Part shown: positions 24,193 through 34,856 of the stretch, in pieces
Layout of the letters: each line of letters starts with the position of its first letter
Numbering within the stretch: the first letter of the stretch is position 1
Origin: Panopea generosa
Taxonomy: Eukaryota > Mollusca > Bivalvia > Adapedonta > Hiatellidae
Assembly (NCBI GenBank): GCA_029582155.1
Contig: CM055901.1
Coordinates: forward strand, 40,166,616 to 40,230,615
Direction of reading: 5' to 3'
DNA: 64,000 nt
Notes under the pieces: model-generated
The model's database searches: none
What the model was told of the DNA's origin: nothing
What the model saw: only the letters and a program-made list of their open reading frames with translations
Translations under genes and position numbers: made by a program

Positions 24193-24499
24193 TTACAATT
24201 GAGAACCATATAAGCGTACATCATATTAGATTGCGTGACAGCATTGTGTTTGTAAAACATGAAATACGAAACACTGGAAAAGTTTGTCCAAAGCAACACT
24301 ATCAGCCAAAATACAAGGTGCACTAATTACTGTACCACGTTCGTTGCGCATATACGGGATCACGTGTATCGGTGTTTGGAATCTTATACAATAATTATAA
24401 AAATGTCCTGGATTAAACAACTCTATGTCTGATCCCTAATCCATATAAAACACACATTTTTAGCTAGACTGTTAGAAAAATAAGAGAGCTATTTTACTC

Positions 24500-25120
24500 A
24501 CCGCGCGTCAGCGTCACACATTGGTTGTTTTGCATGCAAGTCCCTATATTGCATATATTGACTTGAAATTTTTGGCAAGACTTCCCAGTCGTCAAACCTA
24601 CTACAATAACTAAGTCAGATAACTCTTGTAGAATATAATGCAAATTATTGCCCTTGTTTGACTTAGAAAATCTGGTTAAAGTTTTGCGTGCAAGTACCAT
24701 CAAGTCCATATCTCACCAACCACTCAATATGTCTGATTGAAACTTCACATACGACTTCTCAGTCATCAAACCTACTACAACAACTAAGTTAGATAACTAT
24801 TGCATGCATATAATGCAAAGTATGGCCCTTGTTTGACTTAGAAATTCTGGTTAAAGTTTTGCGTGCAAGTTCCATTAAGTCCATATCTCAATAACCACTC
24901 AATATATTTGATTGAAACTTTACGTATGCCTTTGTAGTCATGAAACCAACTAAATTAATGAAGTTGGATATCTCTTGGCAGATTTATTTTGTACACATTA
25001 TGGCCTTAGTTTGACTTAGAAAGTCTGTAACTCAGCAGCCACTGCATGAATTGGATTGAAACTTCATACAAGGTATTGCAGTTATAAGACCTACTCAATT
25101 TAGTAGTAAGATAACTCTTG
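24500..25120. repeat. ~177-bp tandem repeat, about 3.5 copies
   Basis: GTTTGACTTAGAAA recurs at about 24657, 24832 and 25011, spacings of 175 and 179 bp. It is accompanied by GTTAAAGTTTTGCGTGCAAG, CCATATCTCA(C/A)xAACCACTCAATAT and GATTGAAACTT blocks. Copies are diverged, so the array is old. No coding frame is conserved between copies. Confidence 0.8.
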
Positions 25121-25138
25121 TTTGCTTAAATTATATCG

Positions 25139-25447
25139 TATATATATATATATATAAGGGGAGATAATTGAAATCACAACAACGGGAAATAAATACATAT
25201 GATATTACTGTACCTTCATGATCCAAAGGGTTTCTAAACCTGTCCTTTATATAGCATGTGAGTAGTCATGGATCCTTAACTGGATCCTACTCATATAACG
25301 CTATCAGTTTATGTATGTAAATTGTCCGTCATGTCAAGATTTCTTGATATTGTGGATATGGTTTGCATTGTAGGCGCGCTCGCCGTAGTTTGGTCTGTAC
25401 ATTTATGTCTGGTTGTTCTCTCTCTCTTGCTCTCTCTCTCTCTCTCT

Positions 25448-25496
<49 letters not shown>
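25139..25496 (+). repeat. dispersed repeat ending in a (TC)n(TA)n microsatellite
   Basis: 25199-25416 closely matches 55930-56232, for example GTCCTTTATATAGCATGTGA, CTTAACTGGATCCTACTC and CTCGCCGTAGT(T/C)TGGTCTGTAC. Here it ends in TCTC and TATA dinucleotides; the other copy ends in a CA microsatellite. It abuts the start of the Penelope-like 5' pLTR. A short TA run lies at 25139-25157. Confidence 0.7.
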
Positions 25497-25499
<3 letters not shown>

Positions 25500-26470
25500 A
25501 TAGTTAAAATCTTACTCACACAGTTCTACTCAATTTACATATGTTTTGTTCAATATGATGCTTTGACTAAATGTCATCGTTCACGAATAGGTCTTCAACA
25601 AACTTTTTTGCTTTATTGCATCAATATAAATTTGGTTTAGTATTCAGTATTTCGGTGTATACATGTATACTACACACAATAGAATTTTAGAAATGTTCTG
25701 CTATTCGATTTTACCGACGCTATTTTAACCGCCCTGCGATTCTGCAAACACAAATGACTCTATGTTATGTGGAGCACAGCAATATTAAATAGGTGTTACC
25801 AATAATTGTTCATACCGTTTATGAAACAACAAACTGATAAGGAAACTGCTTTAATATTTTATATTAATAGTGTTCATAGTTACACACTATATAGCAATCA
25901 CAATTGACGGTTTATTCCATTTATATACAGTTTTGATCTAATATTTAGTTTATAATAAATGTCGGCGTACAAAACTGTCTGCGATTCTACTTTTAACCGC
26001 TCTGCGATTCTGTAACAAGACTCATTCCTGTAAACGCTACCTCTGTGTTATGTAGGTCACAATAATTTTAACTACTTGTTGCTTAATATATGCTTCTACC
26101 TTTTCTAAAAACAACAAATGTATGGGATACTACCGTCATACGGGTTATGGGCGCGTCATTGCGCGCATTTGTAGTTTATATAGTTAAAAGTTTTAGTTTG
26201 TAATTTTTTACAGTAGGTTTCTCAGTCTGTCTGCAGTATTTTATATATAGAAAATTGTTTATTCTTGTGTTGTTGTTTTGTTGTTTTCTTTTATTTTTGT
26301 TCTCTGATGAAGGCGTAAAGCCGAAAGCTAGCTAAGGATATCTCATAAGTTTTAGCACTGTAAAATGGTAATTTTTCTACTGTATTCACTATTTCTACCA
26401 TTTATGTATCCTTCGCGAATCCGGTGCTCCTGAAAAGTGTTTTGTTAGACGTATGATTCTCCCCATCATA
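25496..26470 (+). mobile_element. Penelope-like element, 5' pLTR
   Basis: This block matches 42008-43000 in the same orientation, from GCAATAGTT(A/T)AAATCTTACTC to GATTCTCCC(C/T)ATCAT. The two copies flank Penelope-type RT/GIY-YIG sequence, so they behave as pLTRs. Relative to the 3' copy, the 5' copy has about 240 extra bp (roughly 25850-26088) that partly duplicate its own AACCGCYCTGCGATTCTG region. Relative to the 5' copy, the 3' copy has a 248-bp MITE. Confidence 0.7.
26298..26340 (+). ncRNA. hammerhead-ribozyme-like motif in pLTR
   Basis: CTGATGA (26304-26310) is followed by a small helix II, GGC 26312-26314 with GCC 26320-26322, and then GAAA (26323-26326). A very short helix III, AGC/GCT around a TA loop (26326-26333), precedes A26334 as the putative cleavage base. 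Bases 26335-26340 can pair back with 26298-26303, with wobbles, as helix I. Penelope-like elements are known to carry minimal type I hammerheads in their pLTRs. The extra A after CTGATGA and the tiny helices make activity uncertain. Confidence 0.5.
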
Positions 26471-26538
26471 TAATATTTTCCATACATCGTGTATCTTTTG
26501 ATCTGAAACCCTTTCTCAGTTAAGTGCTTGTTAGTATA

Positions 26539-26548
26539 TGTATTTATG
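26539..26548. repeat. 10-bp target-site duplication (left) of the foldback element
   Basis: TGTATTTATG here is repeated exactly at 39013-39022. Removing 26549-39012 plus one copy rejoins the Penelope-like sequence from pLTR to coding region. A 9-10-bp duplication fits the 8-11-bp range of Mutator-type transposition, though chance matching could extend a shorter one. Confidence 0.7.
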
Positions 26549-26641
26549 GGCTCGGTAAAGTTAGCAGAATGAAAATTTTTGCCAGCAGAATAGCAGAACA
26601 GCAGAACAGCAGAATGCATGAACACACAGTCAGTCGTTTTT

Positions 26642-29534
26642 AGCTCTACTGGCCAAAGGCCAGAAGTGCTTATGCGATGGCGCGTTGTCTGTCGTCCGTC
26701 GTCTGTCGTCTGTTAGCAGCACTTTCTCTGAAACCACTGGGCCAATTAAACTGAAACTTCACATGGGTGTTTCTATTGCATAGGAGACTATACAGAAGAT
26801 TTTTTTTTCGATCTGAAATTCAAGATGGCCGCTGTTACTAAAAATAGTCCAAAACTTAAATAATCTTCTTCTCATGAACGGCCCAACAGATTTTCAAAAT
26901 GTTTATGTAGTAATGATGACCAACTATAGTTTTGTAAGATTTGTTCAAATGGTATCCCTAGGGCTAAATATGACCCCGCCCCGAGGGTTCAATTAGGGGA
27001 CACATGTCATTATAATATTTTTTTTTTTTTTTTTTTAAATGGAAATGATTTTGCCTATATGTTAACAGAAGCATTGTTTGGTGAAGGAGGTTCAGATTTG
27101 TAAAAATGACTGGGTTCCACTGTCTTAAGGGGTCAGGAGGGGCCCCAAAAGGGTAAAAATTGGGAATTACTAAATTCGTTTTCTTAAGAACCGGTATGTC
27201 AGATTTGTTCATATTTTGCATAAATTATCCATATGTGTAGGGGTTTCATTGCAGATAAGAATTTAGGGCCTAAAATTTATGGGGGCCCTGTAAGGGGACT
27301 TAGAATTTTACATAGGGATACTATCGGAAAACAGAAAATTTTCATTTTCTTTCATCTGTTCTTAAACCACTTTGGACAATTAGACTGAAACTTTCACATG
27401 GATGTTTCTATTGCATAGGAGACTATACAGAAGATTTTTTTTTTCGATCTGAAATTCAAGATGGCCGCCATTACTAAAAATAGTCCAAAACTTAAAAAGT
27501 CTTCTTCTCATGAACGGCCCAACAGATTTTCAAAATGTTTATGTAGTAATGATGACCAACTATAGTTCTGTTAGATTTGTTCAAATGGTGTCCCTAGGGT
27601 AAAAATTGACCCTGCCCCGAGAGTTCAATTAGGGGACACGTGTCAATATAATATTATTATTATTATTATTTTTTAAATGGAAATAATTTTGTCTATATCT
27701 TCACTAAAGCATTATTAGGTAAAGGCGGTTAAAATTTGTAAAAATGACTGGGTTCCTACTGTCTTAAGGGATCAGGAGGGGCCCCAAAAGGGTACAAATT
27801 GGGAATTAGTAAAATTGTTTTCTTAAGAACTGGTATGTCAGATTTGTACATATTTGATATAAAGTATCCCTAAGTGTAGGGGTTTGATTGCAGATAATAA
27901 TTTAGGGGTTAAGAAATATAGGGGCCCTGTAAGGGGACTTAGAATTTTACATAGAGATACAATGGGAAAACAGAAAATTCTCTTTTTTTTCATTTATTCT
28001 GAAACCACTAGGCCAATTAAACTGAAACTTCACATGGATGTTTCTTTTGCATAGTAGACTATACAAAAGATTTCTTTTTTCTATCTGAAATTCAAGATGG
28101 CCGCTGTTACTAAAAATAGTCCAAAACTTAAATAATCTTCTTCTCATGAACGGCCCAACAGATTTTCAAAATGTTTATGTAGTAATGATGACCAACTATA
28201 GTTTTGTTAGATTTGTTCAAATGGTGTCCCTAGGTATAAATATGACCCCGCCCTGAGGGTTCAATTAGGGGACACATGTCATTATAATATTTTTTTTTTT
28301 TTTTTTTTTAAATGGAAATGATTTTGCCTATATGTTCACAGAAGCATTGTTTGGTGAAGGAAGGTTCAGATTTGTAAAAATGACTGGGTTCCACTGTCTT
28401 AAGGGGTCAGGAGGGGTCCCAAAAGGGTAAAAAAAAAGAATTTAGGGGCTTAAATTTATAGGGGCCCTGTAAGGGGACTTAGAATTTTACATAGGGATAC
28501 TATGGGAAAACAGAAAATTCTCTTTTTCTTTCATCTGTTCTTAAACCACTAGGCCAATTAGACTGAAACTTCACATTGGTGTTTCTATTGCAAAGGATAC
28601 TATACAGAAGATTTTTTTTTTCGATCTGAAATTCAAGATGGCCGCCATTACTAAAAATAGTCCAAAACTTAAAAAATCTTCTTCTCATGAATGGCCCAAC
28701 AGATTTTCAAAATGTTTATGTAGTAATGATGACCAACTATAGTTCTGTTAGATTTGTTCAAATGGTGTCCCTAGGGTAAAAAATGACCCTGCCCCGAGAG
28801 TTCAATAAGGGGACACATATCAATATAATATATATATATATATTTTTTTTAAATGGAAACAATTATACAATTATACCTATATCTTCACTAAAGCATTGTT
28901 AGGTAAAGGAGCTTAAGATTTGTAAAAATGACTGGGTTCCTATGTCTTAAGGGGTCGGGGGGGGGGGGGGGGGGGGGCAAAATGGTAGAAATTGGGAATA
29001 AGTAAAATTGTTTTCTTAACAACCAGTATGTCAGATTTGTACATATTTGATTTAAATTATCCTTAAGTGTAGGGGTTTGATTGCAGATAAGAATTAAGGG
29101 GTTAAAATATATAGGGGCCTTGTAAGGGGACTTAGAATTTTACATAGGGATACAATGGGAAAACAGAAAATTCTCTTTTTTTTCCATTTATTCTGAAACC
29201 ACTAGTCCAATTAAACTGAAACTTCACATGGATGTTTCTATTGCATAGTAGACTATACAAAAGATTTATTTTTTCGATCTAAAATTCAAAATGGCCACCA
29301 TTACTAAAAATAGTCCAAAACTTAAAAAGTCTTCTTCTCATGAACGGTCCAACAGATTTTAAAATGTTTATGTAGTAATGATGACCAACTATAGTTTTGT
29401 TAGATTTGTTCAAATGGTGTCCCTAGAGTTAAAAATGACCCCGCCCCGATGTTTCTATTGCATAGTAGAATTTCAAAAAGTGCTATGGCCACTATGAGTC
29501 AGTAGAGCGTCCTCATGCCCTCTTGGGCCTCTTG
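26642..29534 (+). mobile_element. Helentron-like element with five ~640-bp tandem repeats
   Basis: The element sits in a T run of the foldback left arm, between GTCGTTTTT and TGTTTTACAAACAATC; other modules of the arm lack it. It starts AGCTCTACTGGCCAAAGGCC, which includes a palindrome, and ends GCCCTCTTGGGCCTCTTG, a small hairpin a few bases from the end. GCTCTACTG near the start is inverted as CAGTAGAGC near the end. Tandem units begin with AAACCACT at 26731, 27364, 28002, 28543 (the unit before it is shortened) and 29196 (partial). Non-autonomous Helentrons share the terminal hairpin, T-rich target and internal tandem repeats, hence the inference. No Rep/helicase is present. A poly-G run lies at about 28956-28977. 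Confidence 0.55.
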
Positions 29535-31684
29535 TTTTACAAACAATCAACCTAGAAGTTAAAGGGAAACCGTTTTTATCATTTCACCAAAAGTAATATT
29601 CTCATTTTTTTCACCGAATTAACGTTCAAACTAACAATTATTAGCCGGTTTCACCTCCATGTACATGTTCATAATAGTTTCAGCTAAAGTTTCAATCGAA
29701 ATTTGTACATGTGCAGAACCCGTTCCAGTGAAATGAACGTGTGTTTTTTTCATCGTTCCAGTTGATTCGCATTGTAAAACATTATGCCTGACGTATTTCG
29801 CTAACGAATAATTTTATATAACTTTTTTTTATTGATTTTAGTTCGCTTTCATGCATGAACATGCAGGAAGGGTTAAGAACAGTTTTATTACAAGCAATTA
29901 CTACCCGGAAGTTAAAGGGGAACTTTATCTCATTTCACCAAATGGAAAATTCTCATTTTTTGACCGAATTTACGTTCAAACTAGCAATTATGAGTCGAAT
30001 TCATCTCTCTGCACCTTTGTCCACCTTTTTGGTCAGTGTCTTAAGCAAAATAGCAATATACTAAATTTTTTTTTTTTTTTCATATTTCCAGCAGAATAGC
30101 AGAATGAAACATTGGACTAAATTGAAAGTTGTTAATATCACTTATTTTAGTACAGTTACACACATGAACATACCGGAAGTCTTAAGAAATGATTTTTTTT
30201 ACAAACAATCACTACCCGGAAGTTAAAGGGGAACTTTTTCTCATTTCAACATATTGAAAATTCTCATTTTTTCACCGAATTTACGTTAACACTAGCAATT
30301 ATAAACCGCATTCATCTCACTGCACTATTTACCACCTTTTTGATCAGTGTCTTAAGCAAAATAGCAATATACTAAAAAAAATTGTTTTTCATATTTACAG
30401 CAGAACAGCAGAATAGCAGAATGAAATATTCATTCTGCCAGCAGAACAGCAGAATAGCAAGATGAAAATTGGACTAAAATGAAAGTTGTTTTTTATCAAT
30501 ATTTTAGTGCAGTTACACACATGAACATACCGGAAGTCTTAAGAATTGTTTTTTTTTTACAAACAATCACTACCCGAAAGATACTCATTTTATCACCGAA
30601 TTTATATTAAAACTAACAATTATTAGCCGAGTTCAACTCCATGTACCATTTTACACATTTTTTGTTCATTCTGTGTTCAGCTAAAATTACAAACGAAACT
30701 TGCACACGTGCACAACCCATTCCAGCAAAATGAAAATGAGATTTTTTCATCATTTCACCTTGGATTTGCATTGTAAAACTTTTTGTCTGAAGTATTTCGC
30801 TAACCACTTACTTTATCTAACTTTTTTGTTCATTACTTAATCAGCGAAAATGATCCACTTACAAGTTATTCACGAAAAAACGATTTATTTTGCCAGACTG
30901 CTCATTCCGCGAGAGTGAGAAAAGTGGAAAAAAATGAAAGATTTTTTTAAATATTTTTTTATCATTGATTTTAATTCGCGTTCATGCATGAACATACAGG
31001 AAGACTTATGAACTGTTTTATTACAAACAATCACTACCCGGAAGTTAAAGGGCGAACTTTTTCTAATTTCACCAAAAGGAAAATTCTAATTTTTCACCGA
31101 ATTTACGTTCAAACTAACACTTATTAGCCGGGTCCACGTCTGTGAATCATTTAACACATTTTTGTTCATATTGTATCCAGCTTAATTTACAAACGAAAGT
31201 TGTATACGTGCACAAAACATTGCAGCAATATAAAAGTGTGATTTATTCATCCTTTCACAACGTATTCGCATTTTAAAACATTTGGTCCGACATATTTATT
31301 AACTTATTATTGATCTAACCTTTTTGTTCATTATTTTAGCAGTGGAAATAAACCGCTTAAAAGTTATTCACGAAAAACATTTCATTCATTATTACAATTT
31401 TATAGTTAAAGACGCGACGCAAAATCAAATAAAGTCCATGAATCGTGATGTATGTTTGTTTACGAGTGTTATATTTACAAAAAAAAATTAACACGATACA
31501 ATTTGACAAAACATATGCAGTACAAAACACACCAGAGACAGATAAACAATTAAGTAATTAAGTCACTGGTATATCTGGCACACCTTGTTACATGGCTATA
31601 CTCAAGCACACCTTGTTACATTGCTATTGCAGCATACTGTGTTACTACTAATGTAGCATACAGTGTTACATTGCTATATATATC
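29535..31684 (+). repeat. foldback left arm: modular ~300-450-bp repeats
   Basis: About five modules follow one another. Each has a C(A)TGAACATxCxGGAAG start, a T-rich stretch, TTACAAACAATCACTACCCG, a TTCTCATTTTTTCACCGAAT block and, in some, TTTCCAGCAGAATAGCAGAA. Open frames here recur inverted in the right arm only because the modules themselves repeat. 31390-31684 matches 37985-38290 in inverted orientation. Confidence 0.75.
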
Positions 31685-32935
31685 CAGTGTTTTCTCTAGC
31701 TTCAATTTTTTGGGGGTCATTGATGACCCACTGTCTAAAAATCTAGGGGTCATTTTCAAAATCTGGGGGTCATCAATTGACTAGTTTTAAACTAAATCAA
31801 CATGAATAAATGGAGTTAAAAATACATATTTTACTAAAACAGTTTTACTTCCTGTTTTACACAAATGTCTCCATCAAAACTGCAACTTAAGATAACAACT
31901 TCAAAACAATTCAAACTTCAAACGAATGTTTCAATTCTGGCAATAAGTTACAACAACTTGAAACTTAGTAGTTGTTTTTATGATTTTGTCCCTTTGGTCG
32001 TGAACTTTTCAAATGTTATGGCCACAGCACAATCACCAAGGCCTTTACTATTTTGAATGAAAAACACTAAAATTCTTTCAATATATTTGCTGAGCTACAT
32101 CTTTAGCATTATACTCTTTGGAAAACAAACTTTGTTTTTGTTTTCTTTTTTCCAAATTTAAAGCATTTCTCTTCAAAGCTAGACTCATTTTAGAGAAATT
32201 TTATCTTAAAAAAATAATATAAAATACATTTTAATGGTAACTTCACAAAAATTAATTAAATTTTTGAAATTAAGTAATCATTTTTCAAAATAAAATTAAT
32301 TTCTTTTTTGAACAACCTTTTAATCGTCCGTTACAGAAACATAAACGGCGCCGGGAATACTGCAGTAAAACTTGGACCGGTCGATGTTTAAACTTGTATT
32401 AAAATGTCTCGCATGCGCGTCTCGATACCTTATAGAAAACAAAATAAAAAGTTTTTCAGATAGAGTATCGTTCGTACATTTTAGACAACTTTTATGAAAA
32501 GTTTCACGCTTCCACATTTCATTTTCATATACAAACAACCTAAAACTGGGTATATGTCAGTTCTATTGTTGCAGGGTACGTTTGTTTTCACAGATGTTGT
32601 CTTCAAACTACACTATTGCTTCGCGGAAAATTATGTATGTGATCATAATCGTCTATGCAATTGCATCAATAAAGCGTTCGTAACCAATTAAAGCGTTTAT
32701 TTAACTTGGTAGAATCGAATGACTGGGATTGCCCTAAATCAGAACACGTGATCTGTCAAATCGGCTGGCATTGTTAAAATAACTCTGAAACCAGCTTGCC
32801 GAAACAAATATGCGTAATTTGAATTTCTGTGTTTTTAAGGTTGCGTCATAGTGGACGCACTGAACAAAGTTGATTGCGTCAGATGAGAATTTATTGCGTC
32901 AAAAACGCAAGAAACGCGCTCTGGAGAAAACACTG
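31685..32935. mobile_element. hAT-like non-autonomous element (1,251 bp)
   Basis: Terminal inverted repeats CAGTGTTTTCTC (31685-31696) and GAGAAAACACTG (32924-32935) are perfect over 12 bp and begin CAGTG, typical of hAT elements. TATATC flanks both sides (31679-31684 and 32936-32941). hAT elements make 8-bp duplications; the TA-repeat target probably obscures two bases. The right arm holds the empty site at about 37968-37982. Subterminal GGGGTCAT repeats lie near the left end and TGCGTCA repeats near the right. No transposase frame survives. Confidence 0.7.
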
Positions 32936-32941
32936 TATATC

Positions 32942-34145
32942 ACATTGTATTACATTTATATATCTTGCTCACTGATTTACATTGCCATAACTAGCACATT
33001 GGATTCATCTGATACACTGTGTTACATCGTTACAACTAGCAAACTGTATTTTATGGCTATATCTAGCTCACTATGTTGCATTGCTATATCTGCGACAACG
33101 TGTTACACGGATATATCTAGTACATTGCATTATATTGATAGTGTAGCATACTGGGTAACATTGTGATATCTAGAATACTGTTACATAGCTATATCTGGCA
33201 CACCGTGTTATGCGGAAATATCTAGCAGACATTGTTACATTGCTATTGTAGCATACAGTGTTATATTGCTATTTGTAGCACGCTGTGTTACATTGCTATA
33301 TCTGCGACACCGCGTTACACGGATATAACTAGTACATTGCGTTAAATTAACAGTGTGGCAGACTGTGTTACATTGTTATATCTAAAACACTGTGTTACAT
33401 AGCTATATCTGGCACACCGTGTTACGCGAATATATCTATAAGTTCATGTTACATTTCTATTGTAGCATACTGTGTTACATTGCTAGTTGTAGCACACTGT
33501 GTTACATAGCTTTATCCAGCACATTGTATTACATAATTTTATGATATATTATGTTTCACTGTTTTATCTAGCACATTGTGTTACATGGTTATACCTAGTA
33601 CATTGTATTACTTTGCTATTGTAGCCTTCTGTGTTACATTGCTATATTTAGCACACTGTATTACATCTGGTACACTATTACATTGTTATATCTAGCATAC
33701 TTTGTTACATGGCTATATCAAGTTCACTGTATTACATGTACGTGCATATGTCTAGCATACTATGTTACATTGCTATATTTATCATCCTGTCAAACGTTGC
33801 TATATCTAACACACTTTGTACATGACTATATCTGGTACATTGCTAATTCTAGCAGACTGTGTTACCGTATGATAGCTATACTTGTGATACATAACTAGAT
33901 GTAGCACACCGTATTGCATTGTTATAATCAAGCAAAGTGTGATACATCGTTATTTCTCGTTAACTTACTGTACTGCCAGGATATAACTAGAATGTTATAT
34001 TGCATTGCTATATCTAGCATATAGTGTTAGCTGCCGTATTGTATAATAATAATAATAATGATGATAATAATAATGATAATAATAATAAAAATAATAACAA
34101 TAATGATAATAATGACGATAATGATGATAATGATAATAATAAACC
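32942..34145. repeat. foldback left arm: ~27-bp minisatellite and ATA/ATG tract
   Basis: Degenerate copies of CACTGTGTTACATTGCTATA followed by TCTAGCA fill 32942-34030, ending in AATAATAATGATGATAATAA runs at 34045-34145. The same array occurs inverted at 36780-37985. Repetitive frames rich in Leu-Cys-Tyr-Ile arise from the repeat and are not genes. Confidence 0.85.
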
Positions 34146-34856
34146 AGTGGGAAAAGAGTCATCCTTAAGGACACCACAAATAGCCATGGTTGAGGATTGA
34201 ACCCATGACCCTCCAATCATTACTCTCCCGAAACATCGGTTGATGGTTTAATTCTCTTCCATTTTAAACGCAGAGGTAATCGTCCGCTGACCGATACTTG
34301 GTTTAATAAATGAATGGTGGATTAACGCCATTTTCAGCACATTATATGTTTTATTTTAGCATACCCACTTCAACTCGTGGAGCAAGGCCTTAGAATAATT
34401 GATTGATTGGCTGAATGTTTAGCTTCATGTTTATGCCATCAAGGGTTAACAGACGATCAGTTAATCTAAACCACTCTTTCCCGGGAATCTTGAAGGTTAA
34501 CCTGTTCTGAAGAACACACATCTCCGCAAGTAACCGATAACTTTCCCACTTTTATCAGAAATGAGAGACAAATGATTATGAGACACTTTGGCCGTATATC
34601 AATCTTGGCGGAGACTGTGGTGAACCAGGCCCATAACTCTTCGTTTTAACTTCTATTTACTGAATTTTTTTTTATGAAATGAGAAAAGTTCACCTTTAAC
34701 TAAATAATGTATCAACATTATAGGCAGCAAAATTGTTTCAGCCAAGTTAAGACTCCACAAAATGAAAAAAAAAATGTATTTTGATGACCAAACAATTTTG
34801 CTGTCTATTATGATCATTATACTTTCTCCACAATTTTCATACTGCTGAATGAAATA
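34146..34856 (-). repeat. foldback spacer with SINE-like fragments
   Basis: The minus strand at about 34220-34150 carries a box-B-like GGGTTCAATCC followed by GGCTATTTGTGGTGTCC, suggesting a tRNA-derived SINE tail region. 34500-34600 (CCGCAAGTAACCGATAACTTTCCC) resembles the body of the tRNA-Leu-like SINE at 4020-4060 (CCACAAGTAACTGGCAAACTTCC). The rest is unassigned. Confidence 0.4.

Noticed and set aside
25309-25640. Frames with long Ile-Tyr or Ser-Leu runs
   Set aside because: Translations of the TA and TC microsatellites.
27947-28688. Similar minus-strand frames of 66 and 62 codons
   Set aside because: They are products of the ~640-bp tandem units in the Helentron-like element, and other units break the frame.
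29851-30099. Open frames in the foldback left arm with a similar frame at 38549-38785
   Set aside because: The shared peptide reflects the shared DNA module in inverted orientation. Frames are not preserved through indels and no start or family motif is convincing.
32870-33898. Repetitive Leu/Cys/Tyr/Ile-rich open frames, repeated inverted at 37006-37986
   Set aside because: They come from the ~27-bp minisatellite in the foldback arms. Their appearance on both arms reflects the inverted repeat, not gene conservation.
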